A stretch of 64,000 nucleotides of DNA from Terebella lapidaria (GCA_949152475.1 OX424561.1:29878481-29942480); one strand, 5' to 3'. Shown: positions 19,568-30,705, numbered from the stretch's first letter. The notes: generated from the sequence alone by a model not told the origin. Numbers and translations are program-made.

Positions 19568-20960
19568 TGTAACGGGTTTACACCCTTCTGTGACGTCTTG
19601 ATGAACCGGTTTTCTAGGGAGGTGGGTGAGTTGTTATATAACCGGAGCTGAAACGGTAAAACTCCGGGAAACTGCTGCTGCTGTACGGTTGAACTCCAGC
19701 TAGAAGTCTCTGAAGGTTGGTAGCGTGGTCTGGAATGGACCTCTTAACCGTTGTCCGACTGCTAATCTGCAACTGCACCTGTAACGTAAGAATCCGGAGG
19801 CGTTTCCGTCTCCGGGTACTGCAACTGCTCCGTCGGGATACCGCTTTACTGCAACAGCTCCGTCGTTCTCCGCCTTACTGCAACTGCGACTGCACCTGGA
19901 ATGAGAATCCGGGAACGTTGCCGTTTCCGAATACTGCAACCGCTCTGCCAGGTTCCGCCTCACTGCAAACTGCTCCGGTTGGCTCCGCCTCACCACAACC
20001 TGCGACTGCACCTGAAATGGAGTATCTCGGAAGTGTTCTCACTTCCGGTTACCGCAACCGCTCCGTCAGGTACTGCCACTGCAACTCCGTCGTCCGGTAC
20101 CGCTTCTGCAACTGCTTCGTTGTTCCCGTCTCTGCAACTGCTCCGTCTGATACCGCCTCCGTAGTTGCTCCGTTGAATACCACCTCCGTCTCCGTCTCCT
20201 TCCTTGGTGATCTGGGTTCTTGGATCACCCTAAGACGTCGTTACAACTTGGTCTTAACCGACTGTGGACTTATCTCCCTTTTCTCCGTATTACTTTCTTT
20301 TCCGGTGAACTAACTTTGTTATAACTTCCAGTTCCCTAACGAACACGTAAAAACAACTCGGTTGAAGTTTTCATGTTTATTTTCCAAGTGCACAGTAAGA
20401 AGACTTAACTGCTATCATCTGGATGACTCTATCCGGAACAAGGGAGTACTCTGCTATGGGAGAAGGGGTCGACGTCAGGTCGACGTCAGGTCGAGAACAG
20501 GTCGACGTCAGGACACCAACTCCGCCGTCCGCTGTGAAGCGGGGGCTTTTATAGACCTGAGACCCACGTCACGTGACCAACCTATTGTGACGTCATAGTC
20601 CGCCAAAACACTGATATTTTCCGGATTTCTAAAAACACTCTAGGACCAATCAGTGGCTGACACGTCACCTTTTAAACCGAAAACGAGGCTGATCACATGA
20701 CCTTCCGGAAATAACGTCATTACGTTTTTGTACTCCATTGTTCCGACTCCGTCTCCGGTTCCGGCTCCGTCTCCGGCTTTACCAACATCACAAATATACC
20801 AAGTTCCGAGACGGAAAACCTTTTAAACATTAACAATACGGAACCGTATGAACCTTTAAACACATATACATTTTAATAAACGGTTATTCAACCATAATAT
20901 CACAAAACACTAATAGAATTACCTAGGGGAAACTTTTGGGTACGCCCCAAAACCGTTACA
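19568..20960 (-). repeat. LTR (5' LTR of the minus-strand element)
   Basis: A near-identical partner of 8955-10336. It is about 11 bp longer because a GTCGACGTCAG-type unit is repeated near 20468-20510 and another short repeat is shorter. Confidence 0.95.
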
Positions 20961-20964
20961 ATAT

Positions 20965-21145
20965 GTTCTGACAAATTTATGGGGAAATTCATCATGTCAA
21001 AAAAAAAAGTTACAGACCCGGACGGACGACGGACGAAAAACCACGACAATAGCTTATCGGCCCAAAGGGTCGGTAGACTAATAAACAGGTTGTAGTATGG
21101 ATGACGGAAGATATGGTTTTGTTGGTGATATTGATAAAAATTAGC
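20965..21145 (-). repeat. R1 copy, right half of the copy split by the LTR element
   Basis: After the ATAT duplication the sequence runs into CGGACGGACGACGGACG and CCACGACAATAGC, the inverse of the R1 GTCC tract and end. It fits the half at 8361-8954. Confidence 0.7.
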
Positions 21146-22052
21146 CCAAAGGCTAGGACAGGTTACCGGACAATTTTGGTTTCGCCATGGCAGCATTGGC
21201 AGGTAACAGACCTTGAGATTTACCAATCAAGGTTCGCAGTGTGAACATATGACCTTGAGATTTACCAATCAAGGTCATCCGTGTGAACTTCGCTGTCACC
21301 ATTACATTTATGTGTGCGGCATTTGATATTCTATATGTTCATAATACAAAGATATATCTGGGTGGAATCGTTTAAGCCGCTCAGGTCAATTTACACATTA
21401 CGAGTCAGACATTTGGCACTCAAGGTCATTTGATGTCAAGTTCAAGGTCATCATTTGTTGTGCCATATATGTCTTGATATATGTTCATAATGCAAACATG
21501 AGCTCTATCTGCAAGCATTTCATCCATAGAGGCAAATCTGGGCATTTTTTTTACCCCAAAATGGCTGTTTTGACCTTACAAGGTAGGTCAATTTCAAAGT
21601 CACCACACAAATCGCCATATGTGACTTCCCATTTGAAAGTGCCAATTTCTAAGCTGTATCTTTAGGTGTTCTATGAGTACAGTCCTGACAGCTCCCATTA
21701 TGAAGGAAAAAAGTGCCAAAAATTTTCTGAGTCAAAATTTGTTTCAAAGGATGAAATTTTTTTTTTGCCTAGAAATGGCCCAAAATGGATAGTAATGCGA
21801 TTTGGGGCGAAGAAATATTTTTCGCCGACTCGTCAAAAATTCAAATTGGCCGCCAGACGGAGATCGGCAATTCAATGGCAACAAAACTAGTACACATCAT
21901 AAAGGTACATAAGGGGAATCTTTGGAAACAAAAATCTCAAAACTGATCAGACAGTTTTCGAGAAAAGTGATGGACGACGAACTGATGAAGAACGGACGCA
22001 ATGCCATACCAATAGTTCATCAGACCATAGGTCCGGTAACCTATAATAGGTT
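21146..22052 (-). repeat. R1 copy, near full-length, minus orientation
   Basis: One end has TTAGCCCAAAGGCTAGG then ACAGGTTACCGGAC; the other ends GGTCCGGTAACCT. Both ends therefore carry an inverted GGTTACCGGAC motif. It matches 41596-42650 in inverse order, including the block GACCTTGAGATTTACCAATC. No coding frame is credible. Confidence 0.85.
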
Positions 22053-22166
22053 ATGGTTAACATTTCTAGGCTGAAGTAACAGTTCATCGGTACCAACAGG
22101 TTATCAGACCATAGGTCCGGTAACCTAAAATGGGTTTTGGTTAACATTTCTAGGCTGAAGTAACAG
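22046..22166 (-). repeat. Short tandem duplication joining an R1 end to the relic gene
   Basis: GGTTAACATTTCTAGGCTG and AAGTAACAG occurs at about 22052-22081 and again at 22137-22166, each copy preceded by an R1 end. The repeated part includes the 3' end of the decayed coding relic, so a local 85-bp duplication copied both. Confidence 0.7.
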
Positions 22167-22690
22167 TCTCCCCCAAGAAAGCATCTTTATACTGTGGGTC
22201 CTGCAGTGTGACCCACTGGCATTCTGTCGGTATCGGCTCAGTAACAACGAAAGCTTCGTTGTACCTGACAAGGACTGTAATTCTCTAAGAGTATGGTACT
22301 CGGATACTGCACGGAAGAAGTTGCTGCATCTCTTTAGCACTACTCTTTTGTCTCCACTCAATGCCTCAAAAATTGCATGCACACAAGGTACCTGAACTTT
22401 CGACATTGAAACGAAGGCACAGTCAACATTCGGCATAGTGATATCGCCCACATCAGGGTGAGGCACAGATACTGTTCCATGGACGTTGTCCATACTGGCT
22501 CGGCTAATTGTACGCATATTCACAAACATTATTTTCAAGCCGAGCAGAAACTGAACAAGCCATCTGATTGCTTAGAATGGCATTTCTCTGAAGTAATCCA
22601 GCAGTACTGGTCGCGGAGGTGGCGGCATTCCTTCTCCAGCTGGCGCGCCTGCGTGTTCAGGTCCTGCTCGGCCTCCTGATCGCTTCTCTC
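22150..22690 (-). pseudogene. Decayed coding relic, family not recognised
   Basis: Three stretches with protein-like composition lie in order on the minus strand but in more than one frame: a coiled-coil-like stretch with EAEQDLNTQARQLEKECRHL; a middle stretch with VHGTVSVPHPDVGDITMP and HAIFEALSGDKRVVLKRC; and a tail with NEAFVVTEPIPTECQWVTL. About three breaks separate them. The coiled coil is unusually GC-rich for the region. A possible acceptor (TTTCATTTTCAG) lies near 22739-22750. It may be a broken host gene or a copied exon set. I cannot name the family. Confidence 0.45.
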
Positions 22691-22880
22691 TCCTGCCAGC
22701 CTTTACTCATCTACCCAGCCAATTGTCCTGGTCATTCTGGACCTGAAAATGAAAACAAAATACATATGTATGCTACGACACTGATTGTGAGTAGAATAGT
22801 GTAATTATCAACAATAAACTAAACTGAATATTCTCTTGGTTTCATAGGAGGAACAATGGGGGTACTCTATCGAATATTTA

Positions 22881-23000
22881 GCAATTATTGTACGACCAAA
22901 TGGGGAATATACAGTTTTGTTGTCCCGAGGGTCATGAATATTCCATATGCGAGGGACAACTTAACTGTATATTCCCCGTTTGGTCATACAATATTTGCAT
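22881..23000. mobile_element. Hairpin MITE with ~46-bp arms and 26-base loop
   Basis: The left arm 22881-22926 (ACGACCAAATGGGGAATATA) pairs with 22953-23000 with only a few mismatches. An outer inverted pair, ATTTGCATTATTATTCATT (22991-23009) and its complement at 23153-23172, extends the structure to about 23175. Non-coding. Confidence 0.8.
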
Positions 23001-23175
23001 TATTATTCATTTCGTAACGACATTCGGGGAATATGCAATTCCTATCTTGTATCTGAATAGAGCATCCCCACGAATGACGTCATCCGGAGAACATTCACTT
23101 ATATTTGAAGGGAAATACTTTTGTTCAATATGTAAAAGGCGAATGCCTAGCCAATGAATAATAATGCAAATTATT

Positions 23176-23846
23176 GTTCATTTCAGTACACTGCTAAGAG
23201 TTGTGAAATCATGTGTGTTTTTTTGTTAACTAACTAGCCATCTGTGAAATAATCAATAATGAATCACGAGAAGTGGTCAGTCAGTCCAGTTCAATTTCTA
23301 ATCAATACAGCTAATCTGATCAGTAACTCAGCTATTTACAATAAAACTGATTCAATAAAACTGTGTTGTGCAGTAAGTACAACATTGTCTTGGATGTTTT
23401 TCTCACCTTCATGTTTATGAGAGGTACTGGCTTATCTCTGGGCACGAACAGCCGTTTCCGGGCAGAAAACTACACTCATAAAGAAATCAATTACAATTAA
23501 ATTACTTGCAATTTTGATTTCAAAAGGTCAAAATTTTTGTGATAGTAAATTACATGAAGGAAGAACAAATGACTGAAAACTTCACATGTGAACGGTTGAA
23601 AATCCATGTTTCAAGTCAAAAACACTGGTGTAAAGATTCATTTGATGAGGCACCATATTAAATTTTCTGATTATGTTTAACCTCAATTTTCTTTTTGTCT
23701 TAGAATAAATATTTACTATATAAAATATTACAGACAAAATGAATAGGCTGTGTCCATTGATACACTGTACCAAACATATGTGCATGTAACATTGGTAACA
23801 AACTAAATTAATCCTTAGTCTCACAAGAAATGTTTTTTGTATCATG
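23176..23846. other. No gene seen; 3' flank of the exon at 23847
   Basis: AT-rich sequence downstream of the stop codon of a minus-strand terminal exon, and possibly its 3' UTR. No convincing polyadenylation signal was found. Confidence 0.4.
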
Positions 23847-23984
23847 TTACTCAGACAAGAGCAGGTTTACATACTCTTCTATTGTCATAGTGACTGATCC
23901 ACGTGCACTTACACTGGCATCTGTTCTCTTCGAGGCTGGAGTTTCCTTCACAATAGGAACAAAATTGACAGCGGCAGGACCTCC
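23847..23984 (-). CDS. Terminal exon of an unidentified host gene
   Basis: On the minus strand an acceptor (TTGCTTTCAG) precedes a 45-codon frame ending in TAA. The peptide begins GGPAAVNFVPIVKETPASK and ends TIEEYVNLLLSE. Another frame is also open but Cys-rich and less protein-like. The exon begins in phase 0, matching the phase-0 end of the exon at 24504-24589. The protein family is not recognised. Confidence 0.55.
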   Translation of the reverse strand, partial: GGPAAVNFVPIVKETPASKRTDASVSARGSVTMTIEEYVNLLLSE

Positions 23985-24503
23985 CTGAAAGCAAACAAGC
24001 TATCATTGGCAGGATATAATATATAATATGTACAACTTGGATATGGGAAATTCTGAGATGATATTTTAACCAATGATTCTGATTGATCACATGTCACGAA
24101 GTTGATATTTACACATTTTGACATGTAAGACGTAGGTATAAATGCAGACAATTAGATTCTGCATTAGGTTCATGTTACGTGTACTAATAAGGCCAAAAAA
24201 TATGAAGACAGGTATGGAGGTAGGTGCTTGAATTAAACTTTTCTGTGCAATATAAACGATTTTACAGAAGGTTACATTCACAGACGGTTACACTTATACA
24301 CTGGTCCTATGTATATTTACATACAGTAGAATGGATTTCAAAGCATGAATCCAATCTAACATGTTTTTTTTTACAAATATGCATTCGATAATTTTTTGCT
24401 AGCACAAATTTCATAGTCATTTCCAGTAAAAACAATTCAATGTCGTACAAAAATACTAGTACTTAGTACGGGAAACCTACACATAATATTCTTTTGGCCT
24501 TAC

Positions 24504-24589
24504 CGCAGGGTCATACATACTTTGTAAAAGTTTATTCCACCCTTCTTCTCCCTTCAATCTGGTGTTTTGAAGGCCAATGTTACAGACGC
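24504..24589 (-). CDS. Internal exon of the same unidentified host gene
   Basis: An acceptor (TATGTTTATCTAG) and a donor (GCG/GTAAGG) bound 86 bases. Only one frame is open: it starts with the last two bases of a codon and reads VCNIGLQNTRLKGEEGW then NKLLQSMYDPA. It ends in phase 0 and joins the exon at 23847-23984 in frame. The upstream neighbour must end one base into a codon, and that exon was not found. Confidence 0.55.
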
Positions 24590-24719
24590 CTAGATAAACA
24601 TAGACAATATACTATTCTCAGTATTATACCAGTTGCCTGCTTACATAACTAGACGTCAAGGCCTGAAGATGCCTTGGAGGCATTTCAGTGTTAAGACGAG
24701 TTTATAATATTTATAACAT

Positions 24720-24866
24720 GTTTACCATGGGCTCTACAACACATCGTTTCCAAGATATCGACAAATATGAAAAATGTCGACTCAGCAAAAAATTTGAGGT
24801 CGAGGTCAAAGTTAATCCATAATACCCATCAGACATGTTTGTCTAGGGCGACAAGTCCGAAAATAA
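24720..24866 (+). repeat. R3 dispersed unit, target of the palindromic element
   Basis: The block with GTCGACTCAGCAAAAAA, GGTCAAAGTTAATCC and GTCTAGGGCGACAAGTCCG recurs in the same orientation at 28275-28430 and 28430-28600. The left unit stops at AAAATAA 24860-24866, where the palindrome begins. Confidence 0.75.
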
Positions 24867-27800
24867 TAGTGCAGGTTCTTAGCAAAAAAATTGTTCACAT
24901 TGTGATAAAAGCATGAAACTTTGCAGAGGGGTAGAGTATCACTCCCCGATCAATATACGCTAGGGAGCCATTCTCAATATGGCCTGTGGCGGATATGGCA
25001 GCCATTTTTCTTTTTGCAGTAAATCGACCTAAAACGGCCTGTTTGAGAAATCGGTTATTTCTACCTGTGCATGTCAAATATTATCCAATATCAACAAAAT
25101 TGGTATCAAACTGACCGGAATAACAAGACCAACCCACTTATGATGAAAAAAGATAATTATATTGAATGTTCTCCAGCAATATGTAAAAAAACCCAGTCTT
25201 TTGCTTGAATTTTGCAAATTATTCACGGATCGGGCATGTATGATAGGTGTGCCTGCATCTTCTCCTCCCCCTCCCCCCGATGATTTTCTGAAATTATTTT
25301 TTTTTAGTTAACTTCGAACATATTACTGATTATTAATACTGTTTCTAGAGACCCATCGCTGGCAAATATGGGTTTCTGGGCCGTTTTCAAACTGGCCGCC
25401 GATGAAAACTCTGAAATCATGTTTTGGGCTATATCTCAGCTTCTGTTGCAGGTAGAGACATGGTGCTATACATATGTTTTTGATACTGGGGAATCCGATT
25501 TTATCAATGCTGACTACCTGTGACTGTTGATTGCTTCAGAATTACGAATGGCTGACAATGAAACTGGCGAAAAGCACATTTCCAACCATGGTGCGACTGA
25601 TATGAGTAGAAATCCTAAAAGAGGCCAGTTTGATGGTAAAAGCATTTCCAGTCCCACATATCAAGCTCAAAAGATAAGAATCAATTTACAGAATTAGTGC
25701 CAAGGTGGATTCTTTTGAATTCCTGGATACATGACTCGATGATAAAATGTGATGCTCGTTTGTGGTCTCTGGGAAATATTGCATTTTCCTGGCATTTACC
25801 TAGTAAGATGGCGAAAAATACAAATGAACTAGTATTTAGTCTGCAGAAGCCATCATTATCAGTTGTGCATGGAATGCAGCACTTTTTACTTCACAGAAAT
25901 CAAATCCAAGATGGCCCTCATGGCCAACAGATAATTTCTGAATTTATGCAAGGCCTCTGCATAAAAATTACCAGTAATGATAAAACTAAACAATCCAATG
26001 ATAGACCAGTACGGATCCTGTAATTTCCCTTCTATTGCATTGGAATCAAGGCACCATAGAATGCCAATAAAGGTCACTTCTACCACGTGTTTGTTGATCT
26101 TATCAGCTGCCATTAACATGGGAAACATCTCTGCCTCAACACCCATGCACCAGTTTTGTTCTGCGTGGCAAATGGAGCATGTTCACTGTTGATTGGTTTC
26201 CGGTTGACACAGGAGTTGCCCCTTATGTATGATACAGTGGTGACATGTGATTTGTTTGTCCAGAAGGATATGACAGTTACTTGAAAACAATAGCTCGAAA
26301 CGGTCGCTCAAGATAAATGTTCTATGCCAGTGATAGCTTTGACCTCTAGTCTCAAGAATGATTACACGGCAAATTTGGAATGTCATTTACATGTATATAT
26401 TCCAAGTTAGACCTTTTTGCATTCGCAAATTTGACAAGGGTTTGTGCAATGACATTTGACATCAAGAACAGACATCCCTGACACAAGATATTGTGGTTAA
26501 CATGGGACATTTCTTGACGTCTTTCTCATTCCATCCATGCCCTGTAGGGTTTTGAACAACCCCTAGTGGTTAATGGGCTCTAGTCCCTGTGCTTACGAGG
26601 TCAATGTTGATATCATAAATAATTGATTCAATGAAGGACAGCCCACAGAACAATTGCGTCATCACAGACCAATTGCATCTTCTCAGCTCAGATGATACTA
26701 ACATATGAAGGAGGACGCTCTGTCAGATCCAGTGAATGCATGAAATAGGATCATGAATTTATCACTGATGACATCAACGTTGACCTTGTCGGGATGAAGG
26801 TTCTCTTTCAAAAGATCAGTCATATATAATGAATTCCTGAAACAAGTGATGTGCTAGAACAACATATCAGAAGACATCCAATAAAGGACACGAACTAAAG
26901 CCCATTAACCAGTATGGGCTGTTCAAAACACTGTTCAAACAGACAACAAAGATGGTTCCCATCTAGACCATAATGCTTTTTTTCAAGGATGTCTTTGACC
27001 TTTGTGTCAAATGCCACTGCACAAAATATAGTTCACCTGGCGAATCCAGAAGATCCTAATTGGGATGAACATGTATATACCAATACTTATTTGCTGTGTA
27101 ATCGTACATGAGGAGTAATCATTTTTATTGTATTAAACACATTAGCACGATTATGCTACTGTGTCAACGGGAAAGCTTTTCAACAATGACCATGCTTCAT
27201 TGGATTGTTCAGTTCCAATACTGATCATTTTTATGCAGAGACCTTGCTTATATTCAAAAATTATCTATTGGCTTTGGTAGCCATCTTGGATTTCCCTCGT
27301 TTTCCGTGAAGTGAAAAGGTGTTGTATTACATTTACAACTAATAAAGATGGCTACTGCAGACCCCAAATACTGGTTCATGTGCATTTTTGACTTTCTTAC
27401 CAGGTCAAATGACAGAAAACTGCACTCTTTTTTAATGACTACAAGCGAGTGTCGCATTCATCATCAAATCATGTGTCCAGGAATTCACTATTTCTGTAAA
27501 TTGATTCTTATCTTCTGAGCGTGTTATGTGAGAATGGAAATGCTATCAATCTGGTCCCATCTCAGGATTTCTACACATATCATTCGCACCTTGTCAGACA
27601 GACTGAAGCAACCAACAGACACAGGTACCCAGCAATGACAGAATTGTATTCTTCAGTATCAAAAACATGGGTATAGACACCAAAATCATGTCTCTACCTG
27701 CAAAAGAAGCCGAGTTATGGCCCAAAACATGATTTCGGCATTTTCGATGGCGGACATTTTGGAGAAGGACCAAAACAACCATTTTCAACCATTGGTGGGT

Positions 27801-28268
27801 CTCTGGAATCTCCCTAATAATCAATAATAGGATGAAATCTAACTAAAAAAAATAATTTCAGATGATCATGCCTTTGAGGGGGTGCAGGCACACCTATTGT
27901 ACATGTCCGACTACGAGATACATAGATAACTTGTCAAAATTCAAGCAAAAAACTGTTTTTCGATATAATTATCTTTTTCTATTATAAGTGGGTTGGTCTT
28001 GTTATTCCGGTCAGTTTGATACCAATTTTGTTGATATTGGATAATATTTGACATGCACAGATAGAAATAACCGATTTCTCAAACAGGCCGTTTTAGGTCG
28101 ATTTACTGCAAAAAGAAAAATGGCTGCCATATCCGCCACATGCCATATTGAGAATGGCTCCCTAGCTTATATTGATCAGTGAGTGATACTCTACCCCTCT
28201 GCAAAGTTTCATGCTTTTATCACAATGTGAACAATTCCTCCAAAATTATGAGCTAAGAACCTGCACTA
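24867..28268. mobile_element. Giant palindromic (foldback) DNA element, 3.4 kb
   Basis: The ends TAGTGCAGGTTCTTAGC and GCTAAGAACCTGCACTA are inverted. TAA lies outside both (24864-24866 and 28269-28271), a 3-bp duplication; removing the element restores an uninterrupted R3 unit. The inverted similarity runs far inward: 24900-25260 pairs with 27880-28240, 25720-26030 with 27190-27490, and fragments pair almost to the centre near 26.6 kb. Arm identity is perhaps three quarters by eye. TAA duplications fit PIF/Harbinger, but no transposase was seen. It lies between exons of a putative host gene. Confidence 0.8.
26700..26760 (-). pseudogene. Decayed coding trace with an FHAFTGSD motif
   Basis: Near the palindrome centre the minus strand reads ILFHAFTGSDRASSF. 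I recall a very similar FHAFTGCD motif from large uncharacterised, transposon-like proteins common in marine invertebrate genomes. Flanking frames are interrupted by several stops, so this is a relic. Confidence 0.4.
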
Positions 28269-28271
28269 TAA

Positions 28272-28612
28272 CGTCTGTTCGCTCTACGACACACCATTTC
28301 CGAGATATCGCCGATAACGAAAAATGGCGACTCGGCAAAAAAAATTCAGGTCAAGGTCAAAGTTCATCCCTAATACCCTATTAGACATTTTTGTCTAGGG
28401 CGACAACTCCGAAAATAACGTCCGTTTCACTCTACGTTACACCCGTTATACGAGATATTGCCGAAAACGAAAAGTGTCGACTCAGCAAAAAAATTAAGGT
28501 CAAGGTCAAAGATCATCCCTAATACCCCTTAGACTTGTTTCTCTAGGGCGCCGAAAATAACATCCATTTCACTCTACGATGCATCGTTTTCAAGATATGC
28601 ACGAAACATCAA
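28272..28612 (+). repeat. R3 tandem units
   Basis: Two units of about 155 bases each carry TCTACGA/TCTACGT, CGAGATAT, CGACTCRGCAAAAAAA, AAGGTCAAGGTCAAAG and CTAGGGCG. The first unit is the right half of the one interrupted by the palindromic element. Non-coding. Confidence 0.75.
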
Positions 28613-28972
28613 GGATGACTGGGCGAAAACATTTCCGGCCTCTAGGTTGAAGGTCGTTTGACGGATTGATCCCAAAATTAATTGGGTTCATCCCTGTTGA
28701 TAAATGAACCAAAATAAAAAAAATCCCAAAATCGACATGGATTTCATCCTCATGGACCTTGGGTGCAGTTGAAAAACAATAGGGTTATTCCAAATGATAT
28801 GTCTCACCAATACTGAAAATTTGGCCAAAAGATGCATCGAGGCAAACTAAAGTTATCAGTCGGAAACCAAAGCGGCAGAAAAAAAAGGAAAAAAAAATTC
28901 TGCTAAAACCATAGATGCTAGAGTTATGTGCATACACATTTCTCTATTTACAACATTTCTATTCCGGCTTAC

Positions 28973-29152
28973 TTCTGGGACAGGATTCACAGGTGATGTA
29001 TTGCCAGGTGGGGGTGATGTATTGCCAGGTGGGGGTGATGTATTGCCCAGTGGGGGTGATGTATTGCCCGGTGGGGGTGATGCATTGCCAGGTGGGGGGG
29101 ATGTATTGCCAGGTGGGGGTGATGTATTGCCAGGTAGGGGTGAAGGTGTGCC
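28973..29152 (-). CDS. Proline-rich repeat exon of an unidentified host gene
   Basis: The acceptor TTTTTCTGCAG and donor CCAGAA/GTAAGC bound exactly 60 codons. They encode seven heptapeptide units of the type PPGNTSP in a row (GTPSPLPGNTSPPPGNTS at the start), ending SPVNPVPE. The 21-bp DNA repeat keeps the frame. Both borders are phase 0. Many Asn-Thr/Ala-Ser triplets fit N- or O-glycosylation if the protein is secreted, which is inference. The antisense strand also shows a Gly-rich frame, but without splice support. Confidence 0.6.
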
Positions 29153-29600
29153 CTGCAGAAAAAGAAACAATACATAGATTTTATACAGAGATACATTCAC
29201 ATACTTCATGGAAATATGTGATTACATGCATTAATTCATTTAGTAAAGACATGAAAATCACACAACATATGATGAAGAAAAGCTGGCAAGTTACAGATAC
29301 AATATGATGACACCGCAGTTAGCAATATCTTAGGTTTCACAACTGGCATTTATCATGAAAAAAAATCAGTTGCAGATCTACCTGATCTTGATGTAACATG
29401 TCCTGCAGTGAAAGTGTCTTCTGACACAGTTGCTTTTTTTCTAAATTAAGCAGGACAAGACACACATACAGCTTTGAGACATATATCAGCCAGAGTTCAG
29501 TTTTCCAAGATCTTAATTAGAGAGGCAAAGTGCTGTAGGTCCTGCTGTTGTTATAAGAATGATGTCCATTATCTTTTTACAGTTGCAATTAGATTAATAC

Positions 29601-29708
29601 CTTCAAAGCTTTCTCCAGCCTCTTAACAAATTTTTTCTTCTGTTTTGAAGACCTGAACTCTCTCGACTGCAGCACGGCTCCCGACTTGCTCATACTCATC
29701 CATGATAT
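29601..29708 (-). CDS. Basic exon upstream of the proline-rich exon
   Basis: The acceptor TCCTTTGCACAG and donor TTTGAAG/GTATTA bound 36 codons. The fully open frame reads ISWMSMSKSGAVLQSREF then RSSKQKKKFVKRLEKALK, and joins the proline-rich exon in phase 0. A second frame (MDEYEQVGSRAAVERVQVF) is also protein-like but meets a stop before the donor. Family not recognised. Confidence 0.45.
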
Positions 29709-29918
29709 CTGTGCAAAGGACAATACCAATAAATACAATTCCAGTCTTAAGTTACTGGCATTTATCTCAAAATGGATGAGGTGGTGCGCAAAACTGTTAC
29801 TGTGTAGTTATTAAAAAAAAACCTTTCATTCCAAGTTTCTGCAGGGCAAACCCCCAACTGATCTAGAATTCTACCCATAAATGTCCGGAATGGTGAAAGA
29901 AGCAAAATTGTGATACGT

Positions 29919-30333
29919 ACCCCCGTCACACTGAGCTTGCATCCCAGTCTCCATGTCCTCTCCAAGGCATCTCCACCACCTTACTGTGTCCAGGCCTCCT
30001 TGGCATTTCTACTAAGTTTAGACGGCGTCAGAACAACGTCCACATGGCCATCCCAGTGAATCCATAGCATTTTGGTGTGCCTATCATGACTTCACAACCT
30101 AGAGCGCCCTGCCAGTTCCTACCACATTCCTATGGCGACCACAGCCATCATTGAAGAAAGACCTCATGGCGTCCTCAAAATAAAGGTTCAGGACGTCAAA
30201 CTTCGACGTTTGCTTTGATCATGTCCAAAGTAGTCGCCATCGCTGTGCAACTCGGTATCCTGTGCATCCCCATGGCGAATTTCTGTAATTCTGAAGGAAT
30301 GCAGTAAAAAGGTAAGCTCAGTGTGACGGCGGT
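29919..30333. mobile_element. MITE with ACCCCCGTCACACTGAGC ends, unit 1
   Basis: The left end ACCCCCGTCACACTGAGCTT is inverted at the right end (AAGCTCAGTGTGACGGCGGT). The second unit starts three bases later. Open frames inside are chance. Confidence 0.75.
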
Positions 30334-30336
30334 AAT

Positions 30337-30698
30337 ACCCCCGTGAAACTGAGCTTGCAACCTCAATATGTCCTAAACTGACTAATTTGGTGACGAAGTA
30401 CGGATGCAGTAAGTTCCTCGTGGAATCACAGATCCACTTCACGACATTTACTACTAGGTTGCTATGGCGACTATGGTGACTCCGAGGTGATTCTACGGCG
30501 TCCTGAGCCAGGACACTGAACGTCACCGTGTCCAAAGTGGTCATCATCGCTCTGCGACCTTCAGCGTTCTTGGAGTTGCTTGGGGTTCCCACGGCGACTT
30601 TTTGCATTTTCACCACAACCTCACAGGGTCTGTGTTTCTAACGTGTTCTGGGTCGCCGTAGGAACACAACAAGGATGCAGGCTCAGTGTGACGGGGGT
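30337..30698. mobile_element. MITE with ACCCCCGTCACACTGAGC ends, unit 2
   Basis: The ends ACCCCCGTGAAACTGAGC and GCTCAGTGTGACGGGGGT mark a 362-bp relative of unit 1 in head-to-tail order. The interiors share phrases such as CGCCATAGCAACC in inverse form, but the units are diverged. Confidence 0.75.
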
Positions 30699-30705
30699 AT
30701 TATTC

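Larger units (their letters stand above)
8955..20960 (-). mobile_element. Ty3/gypsy LTR retrotransposon, looks whole and young
   Basis: Two long direct repeats (8955-10336 and 19568-20960) begin TGTAACGG and end CCGTTACA. They flank, on the minus strand, a primer-binding site, gag, pol in the order protease-reverse transcriptase-RNase H-integrase, extra reading frames and a polypurine tract. ATAT follows one end and precedes the other, a likely 4-bp target duplication. The order of pol domains places it in Ty3/gypsy (Metaviridae kin). The LTRs differ by roughly 0.5% in substitutions plus two small repeat-length differences, so the insertion is recent. The host site is an older R1 repeat. Confidence 0.95.

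Noticed and set aside
28915-29307. Plus-strand Gly-rich frame (GDVLPGG repeats)
   Set aside because: It is the antisense of the PPGNTSP exon. Only the minus strand has matching splice borders and a full 60-codon phase-0 exon.
30188-30616. 142-codon minus-strand frame
   Set aside because: It spans the junction of two MITE units, including their TIRs, so it is not a gene.
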